The notes beneath the pieces were generated by a model, which worked only from the letters and a program-made list of their open reading frames with translations, did not search any database and had not been told where the DNA came from. Position numbers and translations under genes: made by a program. A stretch of 64,000 bases of DNA from Sporisorium sorghi (taxonomy: Eukaryota > Basidiomycota > Ustilaginomycetes > Ustilaginales > Ustilaginaceae): positions 50,783 to 114,782 of the forward strand of contig JALCCG010000036.1 of assembly GCA_023212695.1 (NCBI GenBank), written 5' to 3'. The stretch's first letter is position 1; each line of letters begins with the position of its first letter. Below, piece by piece: positions 19,861 through 28,772 of the stretch.

Positions 19861-20718
19861 GTGAGCAGCTTACAAGTGGCTAAAGTGTTGAACAACAATG
19901 TAATCATAGCGCGGCATCCTCAGCACGGGGAGGTTGTTGTCATCGGCAAGGGAATTGGCTTTAATCGCAGGAATAAAGACAGCATCCCGGCCTCCGCTGC
20001 CGAGAAAATGTTCATTTTGACTAAACCGGAGGAGCAGGAGCAGTATAAGCAGCTGGTGCCTCATATCGATGAGAAGCTGATTGAGGCGATGAATGATATT
20101 ATTCTGAATGCTGCGAAATCCAGTGAGGCTCCTCTGAATGAGCATATCCACATTGCGTTGACCGACCATATCGCATTTGCTATTAAACGTCACGCCCAGG
20201 GGCTTTATATTCATAATCCTTTCTTATATGAAACCCGCGAGATGTATCCTGAAGAGTATGAGATGGCAGAATACGCAGTCCGTACCATTCGGGATAAACT
20301 CGGGGTGGATCTGGGTCAAGAGGAAATCGGATTTATAGCCCTTCATTTTCATGGCGCTCTTACGAACCAGCATATTTCGGAAGTTCGCAAGCATTCGGAG
20401 CTGATCGCGGATCTCGTACATACCGTGGAGCAGCAGATGGATTATGCCATACCGAAGGATACGCTGGATTATTCCCGCCTGTTGACCCATCTTCGGTTCG
20501 CTCTGGAGCGGATAAGGCGGGGGGAAGCGGTGAATGAGACGAGTTCGCTGGACGGTCTTCTGAAGCGTGAATATCCTGAGACATATTCCTTGGCGTGGAA
20601 GCTGACGAAGATCATGGAGCAGCGGCTGAAGAAGCCTGTCTATCCAGCAGAGGCTGGTTATCTGACCATCCATCTGGAGCGGCTGATGCAGCGCAAAGGC
20701 CAGAACGAGCAAATGTGA
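19861..20718 (+). CDS. glcT: PTS transcriptional antiterminator GlcT
   Basis: BglG/SacY-family RNA-binding antiterminator of 285 residues. It has an N-terminal CAT RNA-binding domain (about residues 1-58: VLNNNVIIA, EVVVIGKGIGF) and two PTS regulation domains, each with conserved histidines (ALTDHIAFAIKRH and IALHFHGAL in PRD1; LLTHLRFALERI and AGYLTIHLERL in PRD2). In glucose it binds the RAT element in the ptsG leader, and without glucose it is phosphorylated and inactive. GTG start at 19861 after GAGGTG. It lies immediately upstream of ptsG, the typical arrangement. Confidence 0.95.
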   Translation: MSSLQVAKVLNNNVIIARHPQHGEVVVIGKGIGFNRRNKDSIPASAAEKMFILTKPEEQEQYKQLVPHIDEKLIEAMNDIILNAAKSSEAPLNEHIHIALTDHIAFAIKRHAQGLYIHNPFLYETREMYPEEYEMAEYAVRTIRDKLGVDLGQEEIGFIALHFHGALTNQHISEVRKHSELIADLVHTVEQQMDYAIPKDTLDYSRLLTHLRFALERIRRGEAVNETSSLDGLLKREYPETYSLAWKLTKIMEQRLKKPVYPAEAGYLTIHLERLMQRKGQNEQM

Positions 20719-20745
20719 AGATTTTATTAAGTCCTCTTCATGTGG

Positions 20746-20774
20746 TTGCAACGATAAATGAACGGTGTTACAAT
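20746..20774 (+). promoter_or_regulatory. Sigma-A promoter of ptsGHI
   Basis: TTGCAA (20746-20751) and TACAAT (20769-20774) with a 17-base spacer, just after glcT and before the RAT leader. Confidence 0.75.
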
Positions 20775-20806
20775 ACCATCAGTTATTAAGTAAAACATCA
20801 AATTAA

Positions 20807-20836
20807 CGTGTAACTGATTCGATCAGGCATGAGTAC
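20807..20836 (+). promoter_or_regulatory. RAT element (GlcT-binding RNA antiterminator)
   Basis: The run GTGTAACTGATTCGATCAGG continuing into CATGAGTAC has the layout of ribonucleic antiterminator elements bound by GlcT. Its 3' half is the 5' arm of the terminator stem that follows, so the two structures exclude each other, as the mechanism requires. Confidence 0.8.
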
Positions 20837-20925
20837 AGCAGGAAATTGGTTGTAATTACCCATTTTTGGGTAATCTAATCCATGAGATTAGACCACCATT
20901 TCCCGTGGTTACTCATGCCTTTTTT
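20825..20925 (+). terminator. Conditional terminator in the ptsG leader
   Basis: AGGCATGAGTA (20825-20835) pairs perfectly with TACTCATGCCT (20910-20920), followed by a T run. The enclosed segment holds two further hairpins (ATTACCC/GGGTAAT and CTAATC/GATTAG) and ACCAC/GTGGT, an unusually elaborate stem. It overlaps the RAT element. Confidence 0.88.
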
Positions 20926-20999
20926 GGTTTGTTTGTTTTGTTTTACTGTGCCTTTTACATTCGCTTGTGACAACAACTAGACAGAGGGTGAGAAACTTC

Positions 21000-23081
21000 A
21001 TGTTCAAACGGCTTTTTGGCGTACTGCAAAGGGTCGGTAAAGCTCTGATGCTGCCAGTGGCAATATTGCCGGCGGCCGGACTTTTACTGGGTCTTGGAAA
21101 TATGCTGGTTAACCCCGATTTCCTGCAGTATGCTCCATGGCTGAACGCAGCTTGGGTGCAAGCGGCTGCAACAGTCATGATGAACGCTGGTCAAATCGTG
21201 TTCACGAATTTGTCTCTGCTGTTCGCAGTCGGCGTTGCCGTCGGCTTAGCCGGCGGAGAAGGGGTGGCCGGACTTGCCGCCATCATCGGTTACCTGGTTA
21301 TGAACGTAACCATGGGAAGTGTCATTGGCGTGACGCCATCGATGATCGGCACGAATTACGAATATGCCAGCGTACTGGGCATTCCGACACTGGCAACCGG
21401 AGTATTTGGCGGGATCATCGTCGGTATATTGGCTGCAAGCATGTACCGACGATTTTACAAAATAGAGCTTCCGTCATATCTGGGCTTTTTTGCAGGCAAA
21501 CGGTTTGTCCCGATTATGACAGCCGCAACCTCGGTGTTGCTTGGTCTGTTGATGGTGTTTATATGGCCACCGATTCAGTCGGCGCTTAACACGGCATCCC
21601 ATTTCATGCTGGAGCAAAATTTGACGCTGTCCGCTTTTGTGTTCGGCGTTGTGGAACGCGGATTGATTCCATTCGGTCTGCACCACATTTTTTACTCCCC
21701 ATTCTGGTTTGAGTTCGGTGAATATGTGAACCAGGCAGGTCAAATGGTACGCGGTGATCAGAATATATTCATGGCTCAGCTTCGGGACGGCGTGGAGTTT
21801 ACCGCGGGTACATTCATGACGGGGAAATATCCGTTTATGATGTTTGGTCTTCCTGCGGCCGCCCTGGCCATCTATCATGAAGCAAGACCAGAGAACAAAA
21901 AGCTTGTAGCAGGTATTATGGGGTCTGCTGCACTGACCTCCTTCTTGACAGGAATCACGGAGCCACTTGAGTTCTCATTCCTGTTTGTGGCGCCGATCCT
22001 GTTCGCCGTGCATGCTCTGTTTGCGGGTCTTTCCTTCATGACGATGCATATTCTGGACACAAAGATTGGCATGACCTTCTCCGGAGGCCTGATCGATTAC
22101 ATGATATTCGGTGTCATTCCGAATCGGACGCCATGGTGGAATGTGCTCATCGTTGGTGTTATCATGGCAGTGATCTATTACTTTGGGTTCCGTTTTGTCA
22201 TTCGGAAATTCAATCTGAGAACACCGGGCCGGGAGGAAGCATCTGCATCGGCTGCGGAGTCCGGATCCGGGTCAGCAGGGGGAAGCAGTAAAGATGATCT
22301 GCCGCTTCACATTCTGACTGCACTTGGAGGCCAGTCGAACATCGCGCATTTGGATGCTTGTATTACCCGTCTCCGCGTTGAGGTGAAGGAGAAGGGCAGT
22401 GTTGACAAGGTTAGGCTGAAGCAGCTCGGTGCGTCAGGCGTGCTGGAGGTGGGGAATAATATCCAGGCGATATTTGGAACCCGCTCCGATACGATTAAGT
22501 CGCAAATTCAGGACATTATGTCCGGAATAACACCGTCCTCGGCACCTCAAGCAGCCCCAGCAGAAAGCAGAGCGGCAGCCAGTGAGGAATTCCAGGCGGC
22601 TCAGGATGGCGAGACGCTTGTGATGGAGGAGGTTGTATCCCCTGTCGACGGAGAGTTGGTGGATATCTCCCACGTGCCTGACCCTGTGTTCGCAGAACGC
22701 ATGACCGGGGATGGGTTTGCGGTTATTCCTCACAACGGAACCATTGTTTCTCCTGTGAAAGGAACGGTATTTAATGTGTTCCCTAGTAAGCACGCTGTCG
22801 GCATTATGTCCGATGGCGGCAAAGAAGTCCTTGTCCATATCGGTGTCAACACGGTTAAGCTGAAGGGGCAGGGATTTGAAGTTCTTGTACAGGAAGGCGA
22901 TTCGGTATCCGCGGGCCAACCAATCATGCAGGTGGATCTGGAATATGTGAAGGAGAATGCAAAATCGATTATTTCTCCTATTATTTTCTCAAATCTGCCG
23001 GAAGGTGCTTCTGTGAAGCTGAACAAGACGGGTGAAGTAAAACGTGGCGAACAAGGAATCATAACCATAACGAAACCTTAG
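21000..23081 (+). CDS. ptsG: Glucose-specific PTS enzyme IICBA
   Basis: Membrane permease-kinase that imports and phosphorylates glucose, 693 residues with fused IIC (about 1-400, eight to ten membrane segments; note GITEPLEFSFLFVAP), IIB (about 430-510; phospho-Cys454 in DACITRLRVEV) and IIA (about 545-690; phospho-His613 in VLVHIGVNTV). The linkers are Ser/Gly/Ala-rich. ATG at 21000 lies about 10 bases behind GAGGGTG. It is controlled by the RAT/terminator leader and leads the operon ptsG-ptsH-ptsI. Confidence 0.96.
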   Translation: MFKRLFGVLQRVGKALMLPVAILPAAGLLLGLGNMLVNPDFLQYAPWLNAAWVQAAATVMMNAGQIVFTNLSLLFAVGVAVGLAGGEGVAGLAAIIGYLVMNVTMGSVIGVTPSMIGTNYEYASVLGIPTLATGVFGGIIVGILAASMYRRFYKIELPSYLGFFAGKRFVPIMTAATSVLLGLLMVFIWPPIQSALNTASHFMLEQNLTLSAFVFGVVERGLIPFGLHHIFYSPFWFEFGEYVNQAGQMVRGDQNIFMAQLRDGVEFTAGTFMTGKYPFMMFGLPAAALAIYHEARPENKKLVAGIMGSAALTSFLTGITEPLEFSFLFVAPILFAVHALFAGLSFMTMHILDTKIGMTFSGGLIDYMIFGVIPNRTPWWNVLIVGVIMAVIYYFGFRFVIRKFNLRTPGREEASASAAESGSGSAGGSSKDDLPLHILTALGGQSNIAHLDACITRLRVEVKEKGSVDKVRLKQLGASGVLEVGNNIQAIFGTRSDTIKSQIQDIMSGITPSSAPQAAPAESRAAASEEFQAAQDGETLVMEEVVSPVDGELVDISHVPDPVFAERMTGDGFAVIPHNGTIVSPVKGTVFNVFPSKHAVGIMSDGGKEVLVHIGVNTVKLKGQGFEVLVQEGDSVSAGQPIMQVDLEYVKENAKSIISPIIFSNLPEGASVKLNKTGEVKRGEQGIITITKP

Positions 23082-23140
23082 CCCAACATGGATATTAAGG
23101 AATCATAAAAAAATAACTTTACGAAAGTAGGATGATGAAC

Positions 23141-23416
23141 ATGCAACAAACATTCAGAATTATTGACGAAGATGGAATCCACGCACGCCCGGCAACAGCA
23201 TTGGTAAACACAGCTAATAAATTTCAAGACACGAATTCATTCGCTGAAGCTAACGGCAAAAAAGTAACACTGAAATCCATTCTGGGTGTTCTGTCTCTTG
23301 GACTGGAGCAAGGTGACACTTTGACACTGATCACAGAAGGCGGCAATGAGAGCGAGGCGCTTACAGCACTTCAAGAAGTGATGGTGAACGAAGGGTTAGG
23401 AGAGGTTCATGAATAA
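23141..23416 (+). CDS. ptsH: Phosphocarrier protein HPr
   Basis: Small PTS phosphocarrier (91 residues). The histidine phosphorylated by enzyme I is in [11 protein letters not shown] (His14 in this numbering, equal to His15 of Bacillus HPr), and the regulatory Ser46 phosphorylated by HPr kinase is in [12 protein letters not shown]-Ser-HPr is the CcpA corepressor, so carbon catabolite repression of the cre-bearing operons in this window runs through this protein. The ATG at 23141 is 8 bases behind AGGA; two earlier ATGs overlap that site. It overlaps ptsI by 8 bases. Confidence 0.96.
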   Translation: MQQTFRIIDEDGIHARPATALVNTANKFQDTNSFAEANGKKVTLKSILGVLSLGLEQGDTLTLITEGGNESEALTALQEVMVNEGLGEVHE

Positions 23417-25130
23417 TCTGAAAGGAATCGCGGCATCTGCGGGCATCGCGATTGCACGGGCGTTTACACTTGAGCATCCTGACTATTCGGTCACCGAAAA
23501 GCAAGTGACGGATACGGATGCCGAGCTCGCGAAGCTGGATGCAGCACTGGCTCAGTCTCAGGCTGAGCTCGAGGCGATCAAAGCCCGCACACTTCAGGAG
23601 CTCGGGGAGAAGAAGGCGGAGATTTTCGAATCTCACCTTCTCATCCTGAATGACCCGGAACTGATTGAGCCGGTCAAGGCGAAAATCGCTTCCGAATCGG
23701 TTAATGCGGAGTTTGCATTGAATGAAACGGCTACCCAATTCATTCAAATGTTCGAGAACATGAAGAGTGCCTATTTGCAGGAGCGGGCGGCCGATATGCG
23801 CGATGTAACCAAACGGATTCTCAAGCATCTGCTGGGACTGAATTATGTCAGCCCTTCGGAGATCAGCGAAGAAGTCATCGTGGTTGCAGAAGACCTGACT
23901 CCGTCGGATACGGCACAGCTGAACCGCAAGTACGTTAAGGGATTCACTACGAATATCGGCGGACGTACCTCGCATTCGGCCATCATGGCCCGTTCCCTTG
24001 AAATTCCGGCCGTTGTCGGAACGAAGAACGTGCTCTCCTCGGTTCAAAACGGGGATTGGATCATCGTTGATGGACTTGAAGGGGATGTCATTATTAATCC
24101 CACTGAAGCTATCTTGGAGCAATACCGTGCGAAGCAGGAAGCCTACGCCAAACAGATCGAGGAGTGGAAGAAACTTCGCTCTGAACCGACCGTGTCCAAG
24201 GACGGAATCCATGTGGAGTTGGCTGCCAACATCGGGACACCGAATGACGTAGCTGGCGTACTGGATAATGGCGGGGAAGCAGTAGGACTGTACCGTACCG
24301 AGTTCTTGTACATGGGCAGAGACAAACTTCCTTCGGAAGAGATCCAATATGTCGCTTATAAATCGGTTTTGGAAAAAATGGAAGGCAAACCGGTTGTTGT
24401 CCGTACCCTCGATATCGGCGGGGACAAGGAGCTGCCATATCTGGATCTGCCGAAGGAAATGAATCCGTTCCTCGGATTCCGCGCCGTAAGGCTGTGCCTG
24501 GACCGTCAGGATATCTTCAGAACACAGCTGCGCGCGCTGCTGCGTGCGAGCGTCCACGGCAACCTGCGCATCATGTTTCCAATGATAGCGACACTGAGTG
24601 AATTCCGTGAAGCGAAAGCTCTTTTGGAAGAAGAGAAGGCCAAGCTTGTGAGCGAAGGCACTCCGGTATCCGAGGAGATTCAGCTGGGGATCATGGTGGA
24701 GATTCCATCCACCGCCGTGCTGGCCGATCAGTTTGCCAAAGAGGTTGATTTCTTCAGCATCGGAACCAATGACCTTATTCAGTATACGATGGCGGCTGAC
24801 CGCATGAATGAACGGGTGGCCTATCTGTACCAGCCATACAATCCGGCGATTCTGCGATTGGTCAAAATGGTCATCGATGCCGCTCATCGCGAGGGTCGCT
24901 GGGTTGGGATGTGCGGTGAAATGGCTGGTGACTCTACAGCGATTCCGATTCTGCTCGGTCTGGGTCTGGATGAGTTCAGCATGAGCGCCACATCCATTCT
25001 GCCAGCGCGCAGCCAGATCGGGAAGCTGTCCCGCAGCGATATGCAGGCCCTCGCAGCCAAAGCGCTCGAGATGGGTACCGCAGAGGAAGTTGTATCTCTG
25101 GTCGAATCCATAGAGGCTGCAGCCGAATAA
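23409..25130 (+). CDS. ptsI: PTS enzyme I (phosphoenolpyruvate--protein phosphotransferase)
   Basis: Cytosolic 573-residue enzyme that moves phosphate from PEP to HPr. The N-terminal HPr-binding half contains the phosphorylated His189 in [13 protein letters not shown]; the C-terminal PEP-binding barrel has Cys502 in GMCGEMAGD and the [11 protein letters not shown] signature. Its ATG overlaps the end of ptsH, with AGGAGAGG in front, so translation is coupled. A strong terminator follows. Confidence 0.97.
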   Translation: MNNLKGIAASAGIAIARAFTLEHPDYSVTEKQVTDTDAELAKLDAALAQSQAELEAIKARTLQELGEKKAEIFESHLLILNDPELIEPVKAKIASESVNAEFALNETATQFIQMFENMKSAYLQERAADMRDVTKRILKHLLGLNYVSPSEISEEVIVVAEDLTPSDTAQLNRKYVKGFTTNIGGRTSHSAIMARSLEIPAVVGTKNVLSSVQNGDWIIVDGLEGDVIINPTEAILEQYRAKQEAYAKQIEEWKKLRSEPTVSKDGIHVELAANIGTPNDVAGVLDNGGEAVGLYRTEFLYMGRDKLPSEEIQYVAYKSVLEKMEGKPVVVRTLDIGGDKELPYLDLPKEMNPFLGFRAVRLCLDRQDIFRTQLRALLRASVHGNLRIMFPMIATLSEFREAKALLEEEKAKLVSEGTPVSEEIQLGIMVEIPSTAVLADQFAKEVDFFSIGTNDLIQYTMAADRMNERVAYLYQPYNPAILRLVKMVIDAAHREGRWVGMCGEMAGDSTAIPILLGLGLDEFSMSATSILPARSQIGKLSRSDMQALAAKALEMGTAEEVVSLVESIEAAAE

Positions 25131-25234
25131 GGCGGATGAGCCTGATCGAAGAATTTGGAACACCTGATGAAGCAACCGGGTTTTCTCCAGGGACTCTACA
25201 AAACTTTTTCCACGTTTAAATATATGACCTTGAT

Positions 25235-25265
25235 AACATCTGTCCATTGGGCAGATGTTTTTTTT
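25235..25265 (+). terminator. Terminator of the ptsGHI operon
   Basis: Stem AACATCTG (25235-25242) with CAGATGTT (25252-25259), followed by a long T run. Confidence 0.9.
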
Positions 25266-25372
25266 GATCAAAAGAAAGACAGCTGGCATAATTGCTAGTA
25301 TAATAGCCTAAATATATAGTGACTTGGCTTCAAACCCAAACCAAATCAGGGCTTTTGGCATACCATGATATA

Positions 25373-25386
25373 TGAAAGCGTTCTAA
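25373..25386 (+). promoter_or_regulatory. cre-like site before the pullulanase gene
   Basis: TGAAAGCGTTCTAA matches 13 of 14 positions of the CcpA consensus TGWNANCGNTNWCA. It lies about 85 bases before the pullulanase start. Confidence 0.6.
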
Positions 25387-25470
25387 AATTCATGTGCTAG
25401 AGGTCTGTCTTATGATTCAGGCGCCCATACTAGGAAGTAAATCTACTTAAAAGTGACGGTGATGATGAGT

Positions 25471-27831
25471 ATGGACATGATCAAGAGCTGCACGAGTCTG
25501 AAGCTGGGAGCGATTTATCGCAGAGAAGGGACTGCCTTTTTGGTGTGGGCTCCGGATGCGGTTCATGTGTCGCTGGCTTTGTATGAAGGTGCAGGAGAGT
25601 ATGATCCTCAGGGGTTCGTGACAGATCACGAGGGCGGTACCTTATACGGTATGGACCGGAATGATGAAGGTGTATGGTCGACTAAAGTGAACGGGGATCT
25701 GCATGGAACCTATTACATGTTCAAAATCGAGTCAACGGACGGCGCTGTCCGTTATGCCGTTGACCCTTATGCAACAGCCGTCTCGGCTAATGGCAGCCGC
25801 GGCGCTGTAATTGATCTGGCAAAAAGCAATCCTCCAGGCTGGGAGCTGGATGTTAGACCCGAGCTGCTTAAGCCTACGGATTCGGTGCTCTACGAACTGC
25901 ATGTACGCGATTTCTCGATCCATGCCGATTCGGGAATGAAATATAGAGGAAAGTATAAGGCTTTTACAGAGGGCGGCCTGCGGGATATGGGCGGGAACGC
26001 GGTTGGGCTGGATCATCTTGAAGAATTGGGCGTAACGCATGTGCACCTGCTGCCGATATTTGACTTTAGAACGGTTAACGAGCTGGATGGATATGCAACA
26101 GGCCATTTGAGTCGAGAGTATAACTGGGGATACGATCCGCAGAATTACAATGTGCCTGAAGGATCGTATGCCACAGACCCCACAGATCCTGCCTCACGCA
26201 TTCGGGAGCTGAAGGAAATGGTCCTGGCTCTGCATTCGAGGGGAATCCGTGTCGTGATGGATGTGGTTTACAACCATACGTATACAGTGGATGATGGTCC
26301 CTTTGAACGATTGGCTCCGGGGTATTTCTACCGGAAGGACGTAAGCGGTGCCCTGTCGAATGGCTCCGGCGTAGGGAATGAGCTGGCTACGGAGAAACCA
26401 ATGGTGCGCAAATATATTAAGGATTCTCTAAGATACTGGGCCGAAGAATTTCATATCGACGGATTTCGGTTTGACCTGATGGCTTTGATCGATACCACTA
26501 CGATGAGAGAGATTGTAAGCGAGCTACGTCATGAGGTGGATAACTCTCTTCTGTTTTATGGTGAACCCTGGACAGGGGGAATGAGCCCGCTGACGGAGCA
26601 GACCGTCAAGGGAAGTCAGCGTGATCAAGGCTTTGCTGTATTCAATGATCATTTCCGGCATGCCATCAAGGGCGACAATGACGGGCGGGGCCGGGGGTTT
26701 GCTACTGGCGAGCCGTGGTATGAAGGGGCTGTTGTGGAAGGGATGATGGGGTCCATCCATGATTTTGCCCTTCATCCGAGCGAGACGGTTAATTACGTCA
26801 CAGTTCACGATAATTTAAACCTGTGGGACAAAATCTTAATTGCAGAAGGGATGGAGCAGCAGGCGGGTTTGCTGCATCTGATGGACGGGAAGCTGCCAGA
26901 CGGCGGCGATGTATGGCAGGCAACGGCTGCTTCAAATCCATATGCCGGTGTATCGGATGAAGATGTGATGCGGGCAGTGCCTGTTCGCCGCAGCTTGCTG
27001 GCTAATGGCATCGTGCTTCTCTCCCAGGGGATTCCCCTGCTGCATGCCGGTGATGAGCTGCTTCGCACGAAATTCGGCGATCATAACAGCTACCGCAGCG
27101 GGGACGCCATTAATGCGATCCGCTGGAGCAACAAACAACGCTTCAGACCCGTCTTTGACTATTACAAGGGTCTTATCGCCCTGCGGAAAGCCCACCCGGC
27201 ATTTCGTATGACCACAAGAGAAGAGATCGAAGAGTATATGGAGGTGCTGCGCAGCAGCGACCGGATTATCGCCTACCGGCTCATGAATAGTGCTGCAGGT
27301 GACAGCTGGAGCCAGATCGTGGTTGTCGTTAACGGGAATGAACATGAAATGACGGTTGATCTCCCGCCGACCCTGTATCGCTGGAATATCGTTGTGAATG
27401 AACAACATGCAGGAACCGAGACGATTGAGACGTCGGATCAAGGGGCCGTCACCGTGCCAGGACTATCCCTGATGGTTTTATATGAGGATAGAACCGAAAT
27501 GAAGAAGGGGCTCGTCACCGTTGAGGTTGAGTACGAGAGACGTGACCAGGCGTATGATGGCTGGAACGTATGGGTATGGGGAACGGGTGTACAGGATGGC
27601 AGTGTGCTGTTTACCCAGGGCAGCAGCGGTAAAGCCCGGGTGGTCTTCCATGTCGCTTCCGGAACCAAGCGGGTCGGCTGCATCGTCAGGCTTAACGATT
27701 GGGAGGATCGGGAAGGCGAGAATGACTGGTTTATCGATATTCCGCCAGATGAAGTGGAAGTCCGGTTTTCACTTCGAAGCGGGAAGGACGAAGGATTCAA
27801 CAAGAAAGGTCAGCGGGATATGGCCAGTTGA
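25471..27831 (+). CDS. Type I pullulanase with C-terminal CBM41-like domain
   Basis: Cytoplasmic debranching enzyme (GH13_14) cleaving alpha-1,6 links of imported maltodextrins; no signal peptide. Order: CBM48 (about residues 10-105), catalytic barrel with the pullulanase signature YNWGYDP near 217, nucleophile Asp335 in GFRFDLM, acid/base Glu365 in YGEPW and the substrate histidine in VTVHDNLN, then a beta domain. After about residue 675 comes a 100-residue segment with YDGWNVWVWG and GENDWFID, typical of CBM41 (pullulanase-associated) modules, which normally sit at the N-terminus. GGTGAT at 25458-25463 favours ATG 25471; GTG 25453 and ATG 25462/25465 are alternatives. A cre-like site lies upstream and a terminator downstream. 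Confidence 0.92.
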   Translation: MDMIKSCTSLKLGAIYRREGTAFLVWAPDAVHVSLALYEGAGEYDPQGFVTDHEGGTLYGMDRNDEGVWSTKVNGDLHGTYYMFKIESTDGAVRYAVDPYATAVSANGSRGAVIDLAKSNPPGWELDVRPELLKPTDSVLYELHVRDFSIHADSGMKYRGKYKAFTEGGLRDMGGNAVGLDHLEELGVTHVHLLPIFDFRTVNELDGYATGHLSREYNWGYDPQNYNVPEGSYATDPTDPASRIRELKEMVLALHSRGIRVVMDVVYNHTYTVDDGPFERLAPGYFYRKDVSGALSNGSGVGNELATEKPMVRKYIKDSLRYWAEEFHIDGFRFDLMALIDTTTMREIVSELRHEVDNSLLFYGEPWTGGMSPLTEQTVKGSQRDQGFAVFNDHFRHAIKGDNDGRGRGFATGEPWYEGAVVEGMMGSIHDFALHPSETVNYVTVHDNLNLWDKILIAEGMEQQAGLLHLMDGKLPDGGDVWQATAASNPYAGVSDEDVMRAVPVRRSLLANGIVLLSQGIPLLHAGDELLRTKFGDHNSYRSGDAINAIRWSNKQRFRPVFDYYKGLIALRKAHPAFRMTTREEIEEYMEVLRSSDRIIAYRLMNSAAGDSWSQIVVVVNGNEHEMTVDLPPTLYRWNIVVNEQHAGTETIETSDQGAVTVPGLSLMVLYEDRTEMKKGLVTVEVEYERRDQAYDGWNVWVWGTGVQDGSVLFTQGSSGKARVVFHVASGTKRVGCIVRLNDWEDREGENDWFIDIPPDEVEVRFSLRSGKDEGFNKKGQRDMAS

Positions 27832-27855
27832 AACATCTTCAGCGCAAAAAAATAA

Positions 27856-27896
27856 GGAGCCTCCTTTTCATTTTTGAAGAGGGGGCTCCCGTTTTT
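27856..27896 (+). terminator. Terminator after pullulanase
   Basis: GGAGCC...GGCTCC stem with extended A/G-T/C pairing (27856-27889), followed by GTTTTTAT. Confidence 0.82.
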
Positions 27897-27960
27897 ATAT
27901 TTTCAAAAGGGGTACCATGTATTACCCTCTGACTTGAATTGCAAAACATCTTTTTTGCAT

Positions 27961-27986
27961 GATTAGTTAGCAGCTAAATAGGGTAA
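27961..27986 (+). promoter_or_regulatory. Possible sigma-B-like promoter of the L25/Ctc gene
   Basis: GATTAG (27961-27966), 14 bases, GGGTAA (27981-27986) resembles GTTTAA-N12-14-GGGTAT (9 of 12). B. subtilis ctc is sigma-B controlled. Many Paenibacillus may lack a classical sigma-B, so this is a weak call. Confidence 0.35.
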
Positions 27987-28028
27987 TAATGAGATAGACT
28001 TTGTTTTCGATAAAGGAGGATGTCACTC

Positions 28029-28655
28029 ATGTCAAAAGGAAACAACGTTCAACTCAAAGCCGATGTTCGAAATGAATTTACGCGGGCTTCTCGCCGTGTG
28101 CTTCGTGAGAATGGTGGAATTCCCGGTGTCGTATACGGTGCGGGCGAGGAAAGCATCCCTGTAGCTGTTGATTTCAAAGATACGTCCAAGCTGTTCCATA
28201 CGGGCCGCTCAGAGGTGTTCCAGCTTGATATTCCAGGCTCCGGTAAAATCCCGGTGTTGATTAAGGACATTCAGAAGAGACGCGGCAATGTCTCCCATGT
28301 GGACTTCCTGCGGATCTCGATGAACAAGCCGGTTCGCGTCAGCATTGGAGTGGATTTTCAGGGGACTGCTGTCGGCACCAAGTCGGGCGGTATTCTGCAA
28401 ACCCAGCTGAATGCGATAGACGTAGAAGGATTGCCGGGTGATTTGCCTTCGACCCTTGAAGTGGATGTATCCGCTCTGGAGATTGGGGACAAACTCACCG
28501 TTGCGGATATCAAAGTGCCGAAGGGCATTACCTTACACGCATCGGAGGAGGAAGTGCTGGCAAGTGTCATCGTGCCCCGCGCTGTGGAGGCTGCAGAGAC
28601 CGAGAACGCAGGTACTGAGGAAGCGAATGCGGAAGAGACAACCGAAGAATCCTAA
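28029..28655 (+). CDS. ctc: 50S ribosomal protein L25 / general stress protein Ctc
   Basis: Binds 5S rRNA in the large subunit. The 208-residue protein has the N-terminal L25 domain (about residues 1-92; GIPGVVYG, VLIKDIQKRRGNVSHVDF) and the C-terminal TL5/CTC domain (about 98-185; EGLPGDLPSTLEVDVSAL), ending in a Glu/Thr-rich tail. The start ATG 28029 follows an excellent AAAGGAGGA at 28012-28020; an ATG at 28020 overlaps it. Ctc proteins are stress-induced in Bacillus. Confidence 0.95.
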   Translation: MSKGNNVQLKADVRNEFTRASRRVLRENGGIPGVVYGAGEESIPVAVDFKDTSKLFHTGRSEVFQLDIPGSGKIPVLIKDIQKRRGNVSHVDFLRISMNKPVRVSIGVDFQGTAVGTKSGGILQTQLNAIDVEGLPGDLPSTLEVDVSALEIGDKLTVADIKVPKGITLHASEEEVLASVIVPRAVEAAETENAGTEEANAEETTEES

Positions 28656-28665
28656 TATGCACGAT

Positions 28666-28716
28666 AAAAAGACGCCTGCTTTGCTGGTAACCAGCGGAGC
28701 AGGCGTCTTTTTTTGG
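28666..28716. terminator. Bidirectional terminator between ctc and the binding lipoprotein
   Basis: Outer stem AAGACGCCTGCT with AGCAGGCGTCTT and an inner GCTGG/CCAGC hairpin. A run on the left and T run on the right allow it to stop both converging genes. Confidence 0.9.
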
Positions 28717-28772
28717 TGAGATGACAATTTCGAAAGTGGTGCATGGTTATCCTCAAGATTCACTAGCCATTT

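Larger units (their letters stand above)
25131..25470. other. Intergenic region between ptsI and pullulanase
   Basis: About 340 bases without a gene. It holds the pts terminator, a TATAAT-like -10 near 25300 without a convincing -35, and a cre-like site at 25373-25386. Nothing else was recognised. Confidence 0.6.

Noticed and set aside
23361..25289. A 642-codon open frame on the minus strand
   Set aside because: It lies entirely opposite ptsH/ptsI, has no start signal, and its protein is rich in His, Arg and Leu as expected of a shadow of a real gene.
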